64,000 nt of DNA from NCBI RefSeq assembly GCF_001642575.1, contig NZ_LXNG01000034.1:1-64000 (forward strand), written 5' to 3'. A model generated the notes under the pieces. It saw only the letters and a list, made by a program, of their open reading frames with translations. It made no database searches and had not been told where the DNA came from. Origin of the DNA: Xanthomonas floridensis. Lineage in GTDB: Bacteria > Pseudomonadota > Gammaproteobacteria > Xanthomonadales > Xanthomonadaceae. This document shows positions 16,298 to 25,413 of this stretch, in pieces (position 1 is the stretch's first letter; every line of letters starts with the position of its first letter). Position numbers and translations under genes: made by a program.

Positions 16298-17230
16298 ATG
16301 CAAGTGGAAGACCTCAACGACTTTGCGCTGCTGGTGGCAGTGGTGGACCACGGCGGCTTCTCGGCGGCCGGTCGCGTCCTGGGATTTCCGCGCTCCAAGG
16401 TGAGCCGGCGGGTGGGCGACCTGGAGCAGCGGTTGGGCGTGCGGTTGCTGCAGCGCTCGACCCGCGCGGTCAGCCTCACCGAGATCGGCGCCGAGTTCTA
16501 CACGCACTGCAAGTCGATCACGCGCTCGGCGCAATGGGCGCTGGACGTGGTCGAGCGCGCCACGCTGCAACCGTCCGGTCGCATCCGTGTGAGTTGCCCG
16601 ACCGGTGTCGCGCACCTGTTTCTGGCCGATCTATTGCCGCGCTTCGTGCTGGCATATCCGGACGTGCAGCTGGATCTGGAGTTGACCAGCCGCCGCGTGG
16701 AACCGATCGCCGAAGGCGTCGATGTTGCAATCCGCGTGCGTTCCAGCCTGGACGATTCGGGGCTGATCCTGCGCTCGTTCGGCGCGAGCCGGCAGGTGTT
16801 GGTGGCAAGCCCGGCATTCGTTCAAGCCCATGGGCCGTTCGCCTCTGCCGCGGCATTGCACGAGGTATTGGGAATGGGCCCGCGTGGCGTCAATGGCGAG
16901 CCGCCCCGGTGGCGACTCGCCAGCCCGCAAGGCACGAGCGAATGGGTGGACTACCGCTCGCGCCTGTTCACCGAGGATGTCGAGTTGCTCCACCACGCTG
17001 CGTTGGCCGGCCTGGGGGTGGCGCAGTTGCCGCTGGGGCTTTGCAGGGGCAGCATCGCCCGTGGCGAGCTGGTGGTGCTGTTGGGCGACCACACATTGCC
17101 CGTGCATCAGTTACATGCCGTGTATCCCTCGCGTCGTGGACTGTCGCCGGGCGTACGCGCCTTCATCGAGTTCCTGGTCGACGCAGTGCCCGAGGTGCTG
17201 GAGACCGCCGAACACAGCGTGTCGTGCTGA
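16298..17230 (+). CDS. LysR-family regulator, divergent from azoR
   Basis: A 310-residue LysR protein: the N-terminal winged helix is seen in FALLVAVVDHGGFSAAGRVL and SKVSRRVGDLEQRLGVRLLQ, and the periplasmic-binding-like effector domain starts near PSGRIRVSCPTG. The sequence is like the group that regulates divergent oxidoreductases in response to quinones or electrophiles. ATG 16298 gives the family-standard N-terminus (MQVEDLNDFALL); the frame is open far upstream but that part overlaps azoR. Confidence 0.9.
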   Translation: MQVEDLNDFALLVAVVDHGGFSAAGRVLGFPRSKVSRRVGDLEQRLGVRLLQRSTRAVSLTEIGAEFYTHCKSITRSAQWALDVVERATLQPSGRIRVSCPTGVAHLFLADLLPRFVLAYPDVQLDLELTSRRVEPIAEGVDVAIRVRSSLDDSGLILRSFGASRQVLVASPAFVQAHGPFASAAALHEVLGMGPRGVNGEPPRWRLASPQGTSEWVDYRSRLFTEDVELLHHAALAGLGVAQLPLGLCRGSIARGELVVLLGDHTLPVHQLHAVYPSRRGLSPGVRAFIEFLVDAVPEVLETAEHSVSC

Positions 17231-17272
17231 GTGCATGCAGGTCACACGCAACACGCCGGGTCAGGGTAGCGC

Positions 17273-18058
17273 TCACTGCGATGGAGTACCGATGGAGCGC
17301 GCGGCATGCGCGATGAATTCTGCCACCTTGGTGGGCTGCGCAACCGGCGAGAGATGGCTGGATGCGATGGTGCTGGTGGTGGCGCCGATCTGTTTGGCGA
17401 TGGCACGCTGCACATCCGGACGCAACGCATTGTTGTTGTCGGTGATCAGGTACCAACTCGGCTTGCGATGCCACGCGGCCTGCGTGATCGTGTCGTCGAA
17501 CGCTGCGGCGGTCATCGGCTGCTGGACGGCGGCAAGCTGCCTGACCTTGCCCAACGGCACATCGGCGGCCATCACATGCTGGTAGGTCGGCGCATCGTCG
17601 AGCCAGACTAGTCCTTGCGTATCCGGCTGCAGGCCTTCCATCGGCGCCTTCAGGCGTGCCAGCAGCGTGCCGACCGATTCGCCGGTATCGGGCACCAGGG
17701 CCGACAGATAGACGATGCCTTTGACGTTGTCGGCGTTGCCTGCCTCGGTCACCACCGCGCCGCCCCAGGAGTGCCCGACCAGCAGCACGTCGCCGCGTTG
17801 TCGCTGCAGCACGCGGCGGGTGGCAGCGACGTCGGCCGCCAGCGAGGTGAGCGGATTCTGCACCGCAGTGACGTGATAGCCCTGGCGCTGCAATGCGTCG
17901 ATCACGCCAGACCAACTGGAGCCATCGGCAAACGCGCCATGCACAAGCACGATGGTGGGCCTGCCCTGCTTAGCTGCGGCCGTTGCTGGACTGGCGGCGA
18001 AGATCGACAGGGCGCTCAGCAAGGCAAGGCCGGCGCCGGCAGACAAGGATGGTGGCAC
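17273..18058 (-). CDS. Secreted alpha/beta hydrolase
   Basis: A 261-residue protein has a signal peptide (LALLSALSIFAASPATA), the oxyanion motif LVHGAFADGSSW and the nucleophile elbow GHSWGG. A late histidine in SSHLSPVAQP completes a plausible Ser-Asp-His triad. It resembles the small periplasmic hydrolases annotated as salicylate-esterase-like (MKS/SABP2 type). The substrate is unknown. It converges on the LysR gene, with 42 bp between stops. Confidence 0.85.
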   Translation of the reverse strand: MPPSLSAGAGLALLSALSIFAASPATAAAKQGRPTIVLVHGAFADGSSWSGVIDALQRQGYHVTAVQNPLTSLAADVAATRRVLQRQRGDVLLVGHSWGGAVVTEAGNADNVKGIVYLSALVPDTGESVGTLLARLKAPMEGLQPDTQGLVWLDDAPTYQHVMAADVPLGKVRQLAAVQQPMTAAAFDDTITQAAWHRKPSWYLITDNNNALRPDVQRAIAKQIGATTSTIASSHLSPVAQPTKVAEFIAHAARSIGTPSQ

Positions 18059-18270
18059 GGTGTGATCGCACTGGGAGTGGCGGGAGTGCGATCAAGCATA
18101 CGTCGGCTTCTTACCGTGACGCAGCGCAGACCTCGCCAGCAGATGTTGCAGCGCTGACACATCCGACAAATTGCTGGCCCCGGTCGGACAGTGCGATTCA
18201 TTCCACAAGCACGCCCGCGCTGCGATGGAGCCGTGGAGGCACGCGAAGGCAATCACCTACGCATGGTCCA

Positions 18271-18323
18271 CCACGCCGTGACCCGACCCGACCCGGCACA
18301 GGCCGGGTTGGGTCACAGCGTGG
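18271..18323 (-). terminator. Long GC-rich hairpin downstream of the nuclease gene
   Basis: CCACGC at 18271-18276 pairs with GCGTGG at 18318-18323, GTGACCC with GGGTCAC, and ACCCGG with CCGGGT near the loop. The hairpin lies 12 bp past the stop of the minus-strand nuclease gene. There is no clear uridine run, so it may be a weak terminator or a message-stabilising structure. Confidence 0.45.
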
Positions 18324-18335
18324 ATGCAACGCAAC

Positions 18336-19073
18336 TTAGCCCAGGTCGCAGTTGCTTGGCTGCGGCCAGGTGGTGGCGGGCAGCATCGCCTTGACCGCGG
18401 CCGGTGCGGTGATGCCGATGGTGCTGGCGCCGTACAGGTCTTCGAGTTCGTCGATGCTGACGATGTAGCTGTCGAGCGACCCCAGGTTGGCGCTATTGGG
18501 AATCAGCCAGCTGATGGCACGGGTGCCGCCGCCCGGGTTGGCGGTGATGATGGTCTTCCAGAAGAAGTCCGGGGTGCGGATGCCGTGGCTGGCCAGGAAG
18601 TAATCGTTGCTGGTATCGCTGTAGATCACGCCGCCGTAGACCTGCACGCTGGCGATGTCGCGATAGCACTCGGCCACGTTCTCGGCACGGACCCAGATGC
18701 CCTGATTGAAGCTGGATACCTGCGGCACGATGTTGGACATCAGGTTGGCGCGGCGGATATAGGTTGCGTTGTAGTCCATGTGGTTGGAGGTCACCAGGTG
18801 GCCGCGGTCGTAGCCGCTGCGCACGCTCGCATACGACGCGGTGGACGTCTGTCCGGCGCAGCCGCTGGGCAATTCGGTATCCAGGTTGAAGCTGGACGGA
18901 CGTGCGGCCGAGCCAGTGTCGGCCTGCAGCACGTACTCATAACGCAGCGCGGTGCGGTTGGTGCAGTCATATCGCAGCGTGTAGCCGCCCTTGTTGAGGG
19001 TGACAACCTGGGCATTTGCGGTGGCACTGACAGCGGCAAGCAGCAGAACGACAAACAGGGTCCGTAAGCGCAT
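18336..19073 (-). CDS. Secreted DNA/RNA non-specific endonuclease (NUC1 family)
   Basis: A 245-residue protein has a signal peptide (LFVVLLLAAVSATANA) and the beta-beta-alpha metal nuclease core of the Serratia-nuclease family: the DRGH motif in YDRGHLVTSNHMD, where histidine is the general base, and the downstream asparagine-containing ANLMSNIVPQ for magnesium binding. It should degrade nucleic acid outside the cytoplasm. GGAG about 14 bases upstream and the signal peptide support ATG 19073; the frame extends upstream without homology. No immunity gene is seen beside it, consistent with a secreted scavenging enzyme. Confidence 0.9.
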   Translation of the reverse strand: MRLRTLFVVLLLAAVSATANAQVVTLNKGGYTLRYDCTNRTALRYEYVLQADTGSAARPSSFNLDTELPSGCAGQTSTASYASVRSGYDRGHLVTSNHMDYNATYIRRANLMSNIVPQVSSFNQGIWVRAENVAECYRDIASVQVYGGVIYSDTSNDYFLASHGIRTPDFFWKTIITANPGGGTRAISWLIPNSANLGSLDSYIVSIDELEDLYGASTIGITAPAAVKAMLPATTWPQPSNCDLG

Positions 19074-19575
19074 GGGAGTGAATCTCCTGGGAATCAATCG
19101 GACGCACGACGCCACCGCCGACTGCGGGAGAGCAGGTCGACGCTCAGCGAACGCGCGCTGGAAGGGGACAGTTGGCTCGTTGTCTAGCGAGCACAACAGC
19201 TATCGCATGCGAATGTTGCTTATTGGTGACGTATGCGTGAGGAATGTGCGGTCGCACCATTTTTCGCGGTAAAAACGTGATGGTTGCCGCATATTTTTCG
19301 ATTTCAGCGGAAGGGCAATAAGCGTCTGGTTATGCCTTGCGCGCGGAAGCGGCTGCAGATCACGCGTTTTGCCGCAATGCGCCACTGCGCCGGTGGCAAG
19401 CGCCCTCGCCGCCAGCGGACCCCCACGCCTGTAGTGGGCAGGGCTACGCCGGTATCCGATCGGAGATGGGCCAGGCCAGCAGCTCGGACGGCAGGCGCCA
19501 CCGCGTGGACGATGCCCGGCGCGTCAGGAATCGCTGGCGTATCACCGTGTCATCAATAACTCTGGTCAGCGGATA
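19074..19575. other. Intergenic stretch between nuclease and chemoreceptor genes
   Basis: This 500-bp stretch contains the nuclease promoter region, an AT-rich part around 19200-19320, and no open frame I can support as a gene. Confidence 0.5.
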
Positions 19576-19613
19576 CAAAACGCCCTCCATCCGCAGGTTG
19601 AGCGGATGGAGGG
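19576..19613 (-). terminator. Rho-independent terminator of the chemoreceptor operon
   Basis: CCCTCCATCCGC at 19583-19594 and GCGGATGGAGGG at 19602-19613 form a perfect 12-bp stem with a seven-base loop. On the minus strand it is followed by CGTTTTGTAT, so a uridine run follows. It lies 33 bp beyond the chemoreceptor stop. Confidence 0.88.
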
Positions 19614-19646
19614 CCGTGACGCATCTGAGGTTGATCGGTCGATCGA

Positions 19647-21749
19647 CTATGCAACGTCTTTTTGCAGGTGCTGCGCGCTTGCAGGCTCCAGCTGGAACAG
19701 CGAAACCAGCTGGGTCAGGGTGCTGGACTGCTTTTCCATCGCACGTGCGGCGGCCATGGCTTCTTCCACCAGGGCGGCGTTCTGCTGGGTGGTTTCGTCC
19801 ATCTGGATGACCGTCTGGTTGACCTGCTCGATGCCGGCCGACTGCTCGCTGGACGCTGCGGTGATCTGCCCCATGATGTCGGTGACACTGTTCACGCTGG
19901 CCACGATCTCGGTCATGGTGGCGCCGGCCTTGTGCACCAGCGCCGAGCCTTCGGCCACCTTGCCCACCGAGGCGTCGATCAATTCCTTGATCTCCTTGGC
20001 GGCACCGGACGAGCGCTGGGCCAGGGTACGCACTTCGCTTGCCACCACCGCGAAGCCGCGGCCCTGTTCACCGGCGCGTGCGGCTTCCACCGCGGCATTC
20101 AAGGCCAGGATGTTGGTCTGGAACGCGATGCCGTCGATGACCGAAATGATCTCGGCGATCTTCTTGGACGAGGCCTCGATGCCGGTCATGGTGCCCACCA
20201 CCTGGCTGACCACCTCGCCACCCCTGGACGCCACGCCGGCGGCGTTGCGTGCCAGTTCGTTGGCCTGATGCGCGTGTTCGGCGTTCTGCCTGACGGTGGA
20301 AGTGAGTTCTTCCATCGAGGCAGCGGTTTCTTCCAGGTTGGCAGCCTGCTGCTCGGTACGTCGCGACAGATCCTGATTGCCCGCGGCAATCTCGCCGGCG
20401 GCAGTATCGATCTCTGCCGACGAATGCTGGATGCGCCCGACGATGTCGGTCAGGCGTTCCACCGTGGTGTTGGCGTCGTTGCGCATGCGCGCGAACACGC
20501 CGGCGAAGTTGCCCTGCATGCGCGTGGTCAGGTCGCCGCCGGCAATGGCCTGCAGCACCCGCGACAACTCGCCCAGGCTCTTGTCCGAGGTACTCATCAG
20601 GTGATTGAGGTCGATCACGATCTGGCGGAAATCGTGCTCGAAGGCGGTTTCGTCGCCACGTGCACTGAAGTCGCCGGCAGCCGCGGCGGCGGCCAGGCGC
20701 TTGATCTCGCCGTTGATCGACAGCAGGCTGGCGCGCACATCGTTGATCGACTGGCTGATCACCGCCTTCTCGCCCGGCAATGCCTCCAGCTGCTGCGATA
20801 GATCGCCAGCGGCATAGCGCTCGGTCAGTGCCACGATCTGCATGGTGACCGCGATATGGCTGGACACCAGCAGGTTGCTGGCGCGCACCATGCTGCCGAA
20901 TTCGCCGGGAAATTCCTGCTCGGCGATCCGGTGGCTGACGATGCCGGCCTCGTGCTTGTGGCCCATTTCCGTCTGCGCCTGAATCACCCGGCGCAGCTGG
21001 CGCTGCATGCTGTCCATGGCCTGCAGCAGCTGGCCGACTTCATCGTTGCGGTCGATCGAGATCGTGTTGTCCAACTTGCCCGAGGACACCGCATGCGCGA
21101 TGCCCACCGCACGGTTGAGTGGCTGGGTGATGGCGCGAGCGACGATCCAGCCAAACCCGATACACACCAAGGCGCCGACCAGGCCCAGCACCAGGCCACC
21201 GATACTGGCGGTCACCGAACTGTCCACTGCCTCCTGCACCGTCCCGCGAAAGCGCGCATCGGCACGCTTCTGCATGGCGGTGAGCGTGGTGCGGTAGGTC
21301 TCCAGCGCCGGTGCCATAGCACTCATCTGCTGCGCATCGGGCTCGCGTTGTTCGACGAATGCGGCAGCCACACCGTGGGCCAGGCGGTAGTAGTCGTCGA
21401 ACTGCTTGCCCAGTTGGGCCAGCTCCTTGGCATTGGCCGGATCGGCCTTCTGCAGTTTCAGGTAGGACGCGTGGATGTCGTCGGCCACCGGCTTGGTGGC
21501 CGCCAACATGTCTGCATCGCCCGCGGCAGCCGCGCCATTGAGCCCGTTGATAAGCTTGTCCAGCGCGGCGACATTGCGGGTCATCGCATCGAGCATCGGA
21601 AAATGCACGTCGCGTACCGCTTCCAGGCGGTCGTTGTTGCGGTGGAACACCAGCGTGCTGAAAGCGACATAGCTCGATAGGCAAATGATTGCCACCGCTG
21701 CCGGCATCAGGATTTTCCAGAACAACGGTAACGACAGAATGCGGCGCAT
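19647..21749 (-). CDS. Methyl-accepting chemotaxis protein
   Basis: A 700-residue chemoreceptor: first membrane helix ([21 protein letters not shown]), a periplasmic helical domain of about 150 residues, second helix ([21 protein letters not shown]), a HAMP domain ([16 protein letters not shown]), a further HAMP-like linker and the signalling hairpin with the conserved tip [17 protein letters not shown] and [20 protein letters not shown]. It has no C-terminal CheR-binding pentapeptide. The ATG at 21749 puts the first helix near the N-terminus; a GTG at 21779 overlaps the stop of the preceding gene and is also possible. It is the last gene of a porin/binding-protein/receptor operon. Confidence 0.92.
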   Translation of the reverse strand: MRRILSLPLFWKILMPAAVAIICLSSYVAFSTLVFHRNNDRLEAVRDVHFPMLDAMTRNVAALDKLINGLNGAAAAGDADMLAATKPVADDIHASYLKLQKADPANAKELAQLGKQFDDYYRLAHGVAAAFVEQREPDAQQMSAMAPALETYRTTLTAMQKRADARFRGTVQEAVDSSVTASIGGLVLGLVGALVCIGFGWIVARAITQPLNRAVGIAHAVSSGKLDNTISIDRNDEVGQLLQAMDSMQRQLRRVIQAQTEMGHKHEAGIVSHRIAEQEFPGEFGSMVRASNLLVSSHIAVTMQIVALTERYAAGDLSQQLEALPGEKAVISQSINDVRASLLSINGEIKRLAAAAAAGDFSARGDETAFEHDFRQIVIDLNHLMSTSDKSLGELSRVLQAIAGGDLTTRMQGNFAGVFARMRNDANTTVERLTDIVGRIQHSSAEIDTAAGEIAAGNQDLSRRTEQQAANLEETAASMEELTSTVRQNAEHAHQANELARNAAGVASRGGEVVSQVVGTMTGIEASSKKIAEIISVIDGIAFQTNILALNAAVEAARAGEQGRGFAVVASEVRTLAQRSSGAAKEIKELIDASVGKVAEGSALVHKAGATMTEIVASVNSVTDIMGQITAASSEQSAGIEQVNQTVIQMDETTQQNAALVEEAMAAARAMEKQSSTLTQLVSLFQLEPASAQHLQKDVA

Positions 21750-21775
21750 GATGTGGCTCTCGAGCAGGTGGGCGA

Positions 21776-22204
21776 TCACGGCTTCAGGACGACCTTGACG
21801 CTGGCGTCGACAGCGGCGGCGCTGATGTAACCAATCGCCCCCGGCGTGGCGGCGACCGCCTTCTTGACCGCATCGTCGCCGCTGACGCGCTTGGGACGCT
21901 GCGCCTTGCCGGTGAACATCAACTGGGACCAGTACGATTTCAGCTGCGCCGAATCGCGCGAGGCGACCTTCTTGTAGAACTCATCGCGCGTGGCAGCGCC
22001 TTCTTCCTGGTCGATCGGCACGGCAGCGCCGCCGCCGGGCAGGCTGTTGGACTTGGCCAGAAAGATCTGCGACACCTGCGCCGCGCTCAGGCTGTCCGGG
22101 CCGCCCTTGGCCGACATCACCACCACCACATCGGCACTGGCCGAGAACGCAACCATCGACAACACGGCAAGCACGCAGCCTGCGAAACACTTGGAAAGTT
22201 TCAT
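21776..22204 (-). CDS. Small phosphate-binding-protein-like (PBP_like_2) periplasmic protein
   Basis: A 142-residue precursor has a signal peptide ([15 protein letters not shown]) and a single-lobe PstS-like domain: [21 protein letters not shown], then [19 protein letters not shown] and [12 protein letters not shown]. Full PstS proteins are more than twice as long, so this is a reduced version of the fold and unlikely to serve an ABC transporter by itself; no permease is nearby. It lies between a porin and a chemoreceptor. It may present a ligand to the receptor, which is my inference. Confidence 0.8.
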   Translation of the reverse strand: MKLSKCFAGCVLAVLSMVAFSASADVVVVMSAKGGPDSLSAAQVSQIFLAKSNSLPGGGAAVPIDQEEGAATRDEFYKKVASRDSAQLKSYWSQLMFTGKAQRPKRVSGDDAVKKAVAATPGAIGYISAAAVDASVKVVLKP

Positions 22205-22214
22205 GGGGGCTCTC

Positions 22215-23384
22215 TTAGAACACGAAGTCGACGGATGCCGACAGCAGGTTGTAGCTGCCGCCCGGACGGAAGCCCGGCTGGATGTTGTTCAACGACCCGA
22301 ACGAGCCGGCGTTGTTGTCGATATGGCTGGCCTGCAGCTTGAACGCCATGCTCTCGCGCGCGTCCCAACGCAGCGAGGCGGTGAAGCTGTGGCGGCCGCT
22401 TTCGGCCTGTGCCAGCGCACGCGTCATGATGCCGACCGGGTCCTGGCCGCGCGCGATGGTCGGGCCCTTGCGATCGACGCTGCCGTAGGTGACCGACGGG
22501 GTCAGCGTGCCGAAGCGGCCGCCGACGCTGAGGTAACCGGAGGTGGTCTTGCCGTTGAGCGAGGGCGAGTAATCGGCCTGGATCACTTCGCTGCGCAGGA
22601 ACCACTTACCCGGGTCGTAGGCATAGCCCACGCTGGCGAAGCTGCCGTCCACACCGTAGGTGGTCAGGCGATCGGCCAATGCCGGGTTGATGCGCTGGTA
22701 CGCCGAGAACAAGCGCTCCAGTGACGGACTCGCGAAATCGGTGGTGCCCACGATGTAGGCAGCACGGAAGGTCGACGCACCCGATTCCAGGCCGAGTGCC
22801 AGGCCGCGCATGGCATACACATCGGCCTTCTTGGAATTGATGCGGCCGTAAAAGCCCTGCACGCTGACCACGCTTTCGCCGGCATTGATGGTGTACACGC
22901 CTTCGATGCCGTCCATCGGCAACAGGTAGTTGTAGACCTCATACGGCGGGCGCACCCATGGGGTGGCATAGCCCACGCGCTGGTACTCGGAGAGCATGTA
23001 CAGCGGGGCGGTGATGCGACCCAGGCGGGCAGCGAACTGCGGGCCGAACTGGTACTTGACGTGTGCCAGGGTCACCTTCGGATCGTAATCGCCGCGCTCG
23101 GCGTATTCGCTGGTCACCTGCAGCACGCCGGTGAACTTGTCGGTGAAGTTGGCATTGACCTGCCCGGCGATGCGCGAATCCGGGCGGGCCGAGGTGGAGT
23201 GGCTGGCGCCGGCGCCTTCCACGGTCTGGATGTCGGGCGTGAAATCGGCCTGATCTTCGGTCGAATGCACCACGCCCAGCGTGCCGAAGCCGCTGAAGGT
23301 GAACATGGACTCCTCCTGCGCATAGGCGCAGGTCGACGCGGCCAGGGCGATGGCGCCACTGAGCAGTTTGACGGTCAATTTCAT
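22215..23384 (-). CDS. Outer-membrane porin-like protein
   Basis: A 389-residue protein has a signal peptide cut after CAYA, alternating amphipathic strands (FTFSGFGTLGVVHS, VSVQGFYGRINSKKADVYAM) and an aromatic C-terminus LLSASVDFVF, typical of trimeric porins. A binding-protein-like gene starts ten bases downstream. The segment GRITAPLYMLSEYQRVGYAT resembles the group of porin-like proteins often found with PstS-like proteins. It is the first gene after a FliA-type promoter candidate. Confidence 0.85.
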   Translation of the reverse strand: MKLTVKLLSGAIALAASTCAYAQEESMFTFSGFGTLGVVHSTEDQADFTPDIQTVEGAGASHSTSARPDSRIAGQVNANFTDKFTGVLQVTSEYAERGDYDPKVTLAHVKYQFGPQFAARLGRITAPLYMLSEYQRVGYATPWVRPPYEVYNYLLPMDGIEGVYTINAGESVVSVQGFYGRINSKKADVYAMRGLALGLESGASTFRAAYIVGTTDFASPSLERLFSAYQRINPALADRLTTYGVDGSFASVGYAYDPGKWFLRSEVIQADYSPSLNGKTTSGYLSVGGRFGTLTPSVTYGSVDRKGPTIARGQDPVGIMTRALAQAESGRHSFTASLRWDARESMAFKLQASHIDNNAGSFGSLNNIQPGFRPGGSYNLLSASVDFVF

Positions 23385-23470
23385 TGCGGTCTCGACTAAA
23401 AAGAGGATGGACGCAGCGCCGGGGCGCAGCGGGCAGAACGGTGATGCGCGTCTCGTCGCGCTGATCCCCG

Positions 23471-23497
23471 GTAGCGGCCGCCTGTGTCCTCGCTTTA
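23471..23497 (-). promoter_or_regulatory. Candidate FliA (sigma-28) promoter of the porin/MCP operon
   Basis: On the minus strand TAAA (23497-23494), a 15-base spacer and GCCGCTAC (23478-23471) match the sigma-28 consensus TAAA-N15-GCCGATAA at ten of twelve positions with exact spacing. It lies about 87 bp before the porin ATG. Chemoreceptor genes are usual FliA targets, which fits. Confidence 0.55.
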
Positions 23498-23897
23498 GCG
23501 AGATTTTTACAAACCGATGAAACGGTTAAGTTGCCAGAAAAGTATGCAAATGAACGATAGATGGGCGCTATCGCGCCGATTCATAAAGATGCGCAAACGT
23601 CGCTTCCGGCTTGCGGCTAACAGCAATGTCCGCCGGTGTTGACGGGTCGACGTACGCTGCGAAGGGCATGCAAAACACACAGATCGCGCGTTCGATGCAG
23701 CACGAGCGCGCTGCATCCGCGTCCCGGGGGTGGACGTCGTCAGCAAGATCGCCACGTCCAGGCAAGCCGGACGTGGCGGGTTGGTCCAGCGAAGCGACCC
23801 ACGGTACGCATCCGTTGTCGCTGGCGTTGCCGGGGCCATCGAGCGAGCGCGATGGCTGCCGACCCGGCTGCCGTGCGGGCGGCAGGTGATGCCGCGA
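23498..23897. other. Intergenic stretch without recognisable gene
   Basis: The region upstream of the chemoreceptor operon has an AT-richer part around 23500-23560. It carries short frames in several directions, none with a ribosome site or known family. Confidence 0.45.
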
Positions 23898-24299
23898 TCA
23901 CCGATCGGCGCTGGGCACTTTGACTACCACCTTGATCTCGAAGCGGAAGCCGGCCAGCCAGGTCACGCCGACGGCAGTGACGGTGGGGTAAGGCGCCGGG
24001 CCCCAATAGCTGGCCCACCGCTCCCATGCAGCGTCGAATACGACCTCAGGGTCGACCATGAACAAGGTGACGTCCACGACGTCCTGCGATGTGCAGCCGG
24101 CGGCGCTGAGGATGGCATCGAGGTTGTCGAACGCCCGTGCGATCTCGGCATCCAGGTCCGGCTCGGGTGAACCGTCCTCGCGGCTGCCGACCTGACCGGC
24201 GACAAACATCAGGCCATCGGCACGCACCGCCGGCGAATACCGGTGGCGTTCGTACAGCGCATGGCGGGCCTGCGGGAACACAACGTCACGTGTGGCCAT
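23898..24299 (-). CDS. RidA family protein
   Basis: A 133-residue YjgF/YER057c/UK114 fold protein with the typical FVAGQVGSREDG strand, the NLDAILSAAGCTSQDVVDVTLF region and the conserved PYPTVTAVGVTWL. RidA proteins hydrolyse reactive enamine/imine intermediates, although an arginine at the canonical catalytic position is not obvious, so this may be a non-canonical subgroup. AGGAG precedes ATG 24299. It is divergent from a LysR gene. Confidence 0.85.
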   Translation of the reverse strand: MATRDVVFPQARHALYERHRYSPAVRADGLMFVAGQVGSREDGSPEPDLDAEIARAFDNLDAILSAAGCTSQDVVDVTLFMVDPEVVFDAAWERWASYWGPAPYPTVTAVGVTWLAGFRFEIKVVVKVPSADR

Positions 24300-24422
24300 G
24301 GAACTCTCCTTGAAGTGCGACAGAACGGACGTCCACCCTAAGCGCCCGGGCGTGCGCGATAAATCCGCAGGCGCGACCAACACTATTTGTAGAATCCAAA
24401 CAATCTTGGTGCAGGAGGGGCG

Positions 24423-25349
24423 ATGGACCGGTTCGATGCGATGCAGGCATTTGCGCGTGTGGTTGAGACCGGCAGCTTCACCAGGGCGGCCGACACGCTG
24501 GAGATGAGCCGTGCCAGCGTGACGCAACTTGTGCAGCAACTCGAGGCGCGGCTGCGGGTGAGGCTGCTCAACCGCACCACCCGCCGGGTGCAGGTGACCG
24601 CCGACGGCGCTGCCTATTACGAACGCGTGGTGCGCCTGCTGGCGGACATGGACGATGCCGAAACCAGCCTGTCGGCTGCAGCGTCGTTGCCGCGCGGACG
24701 CTTGCGGGTGGATGTGCCCAGCCCCTTTGCGCGCCTGATCCTGATGCCGGCGGTGCCGGCGTTTCATGCGCGGTATCCGGATATCCAGCTGGATATGGGC
24801 GTCAGCGACCGGCGTGTGGATCTGATCGGCGAGAACGTGGATTGCGTGGTGCGCGGCGGCACCATCGCCGATCAATCGTTGATCGCGCGCCGGGTGGGCG
24901 ACCTGCAGACCGGTGTGTATGCGGCGCCGAGCTACCTGCAACGGCTCGGCACGCCTTCGCATCCGTCGGAGCTGGAAAATACCCGGCACCGCTGCGTCGG
25001 TTTCATGCGTTGGGGCACCACCACCACGGTGCCCTACGCGATGCGGCATGGCGCCGAAGCGGTCACCGTGCACGGCCGACATGTCGTCGCCGCCGACGAC
25101 GGCAATGCCTATCTTGCGGCGGGGCTGGCCGGCATGGGCGTGTTGTGGCTGCCGGTGTACATGGCTGCCGCGCACGTGGCCAGCGGCGAGCTGGTACCGG
25201 TGTTCGAGGACTGGAAGCTGGAGCCGATGCCCTTGTCGATCGCGTTTGCGCCCAATCGGCATGTCAGCGCCAAACTGCGCGTCTTCATCGATTGGGTGAT
25301 CGAGCTGATGGCCGCACATGTGCATGTGGTGCGCCCGACGCTGCGTTGA
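24423..25349 (+). CDS. LysR-family regulator, divergent from ridA-like gene
   Basis: A 308-residue LysR regulator with the helix-turn-helix in FARVVETGSFTRAADTLEMS and ASVTQLVQQLEARLRVRLLN, followed by the effector domain (RGRLRVDVPSPFARLIL onward). GGAGG is well placed before ATG 24423. The intergenic region has a TTTG-N7-CAAA dyad at 24386-24400 that may be its binding site. The likely target is the divergent RidA gene. Confidence 0.9.
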   Translation: MDRFDAMQAFARVVETGSFTRAADTLEMSRASVTQLVQQLEARLRVRLLNRTTRRVQVTADGAAYYERVVRLLADMDDAETSLSAAASLPRGRLRVDVPSPFARLILMPAVPAFHARYPDIQLDMGVSDRRVDLIGENVDCVVRGGTIADQSLIARRVGDLQTGVYAAPSYLQRLGTPSHPSELENTRHRCVGFMRWGTTTTVPYAMRHGAEAVTVHGRHVVAADDGNAYLAAGLAGMGVLWLPVYMAAAHVASGELVPVFEDWKLEPMPLSIAFAPNRHVSAKLRVFIDWVIELMAAHVHVVRPTLR

Positions 25350-25413
25350 CCGGCGCGCGCTGGGTTTGGCGCGCACGCCGCGACGCGTTGAGTGCACGAC
25401 CGATCCCATCGCC

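Noticed and set aside
23490-23505. Short plus-strand terminator (CTCGC-TTTA-GCGAG then T run)
   Set aside because: The stem is only five base pairs, no plus-strand gene ends here, and the site overlaps the better-supported FliA-type promoter.
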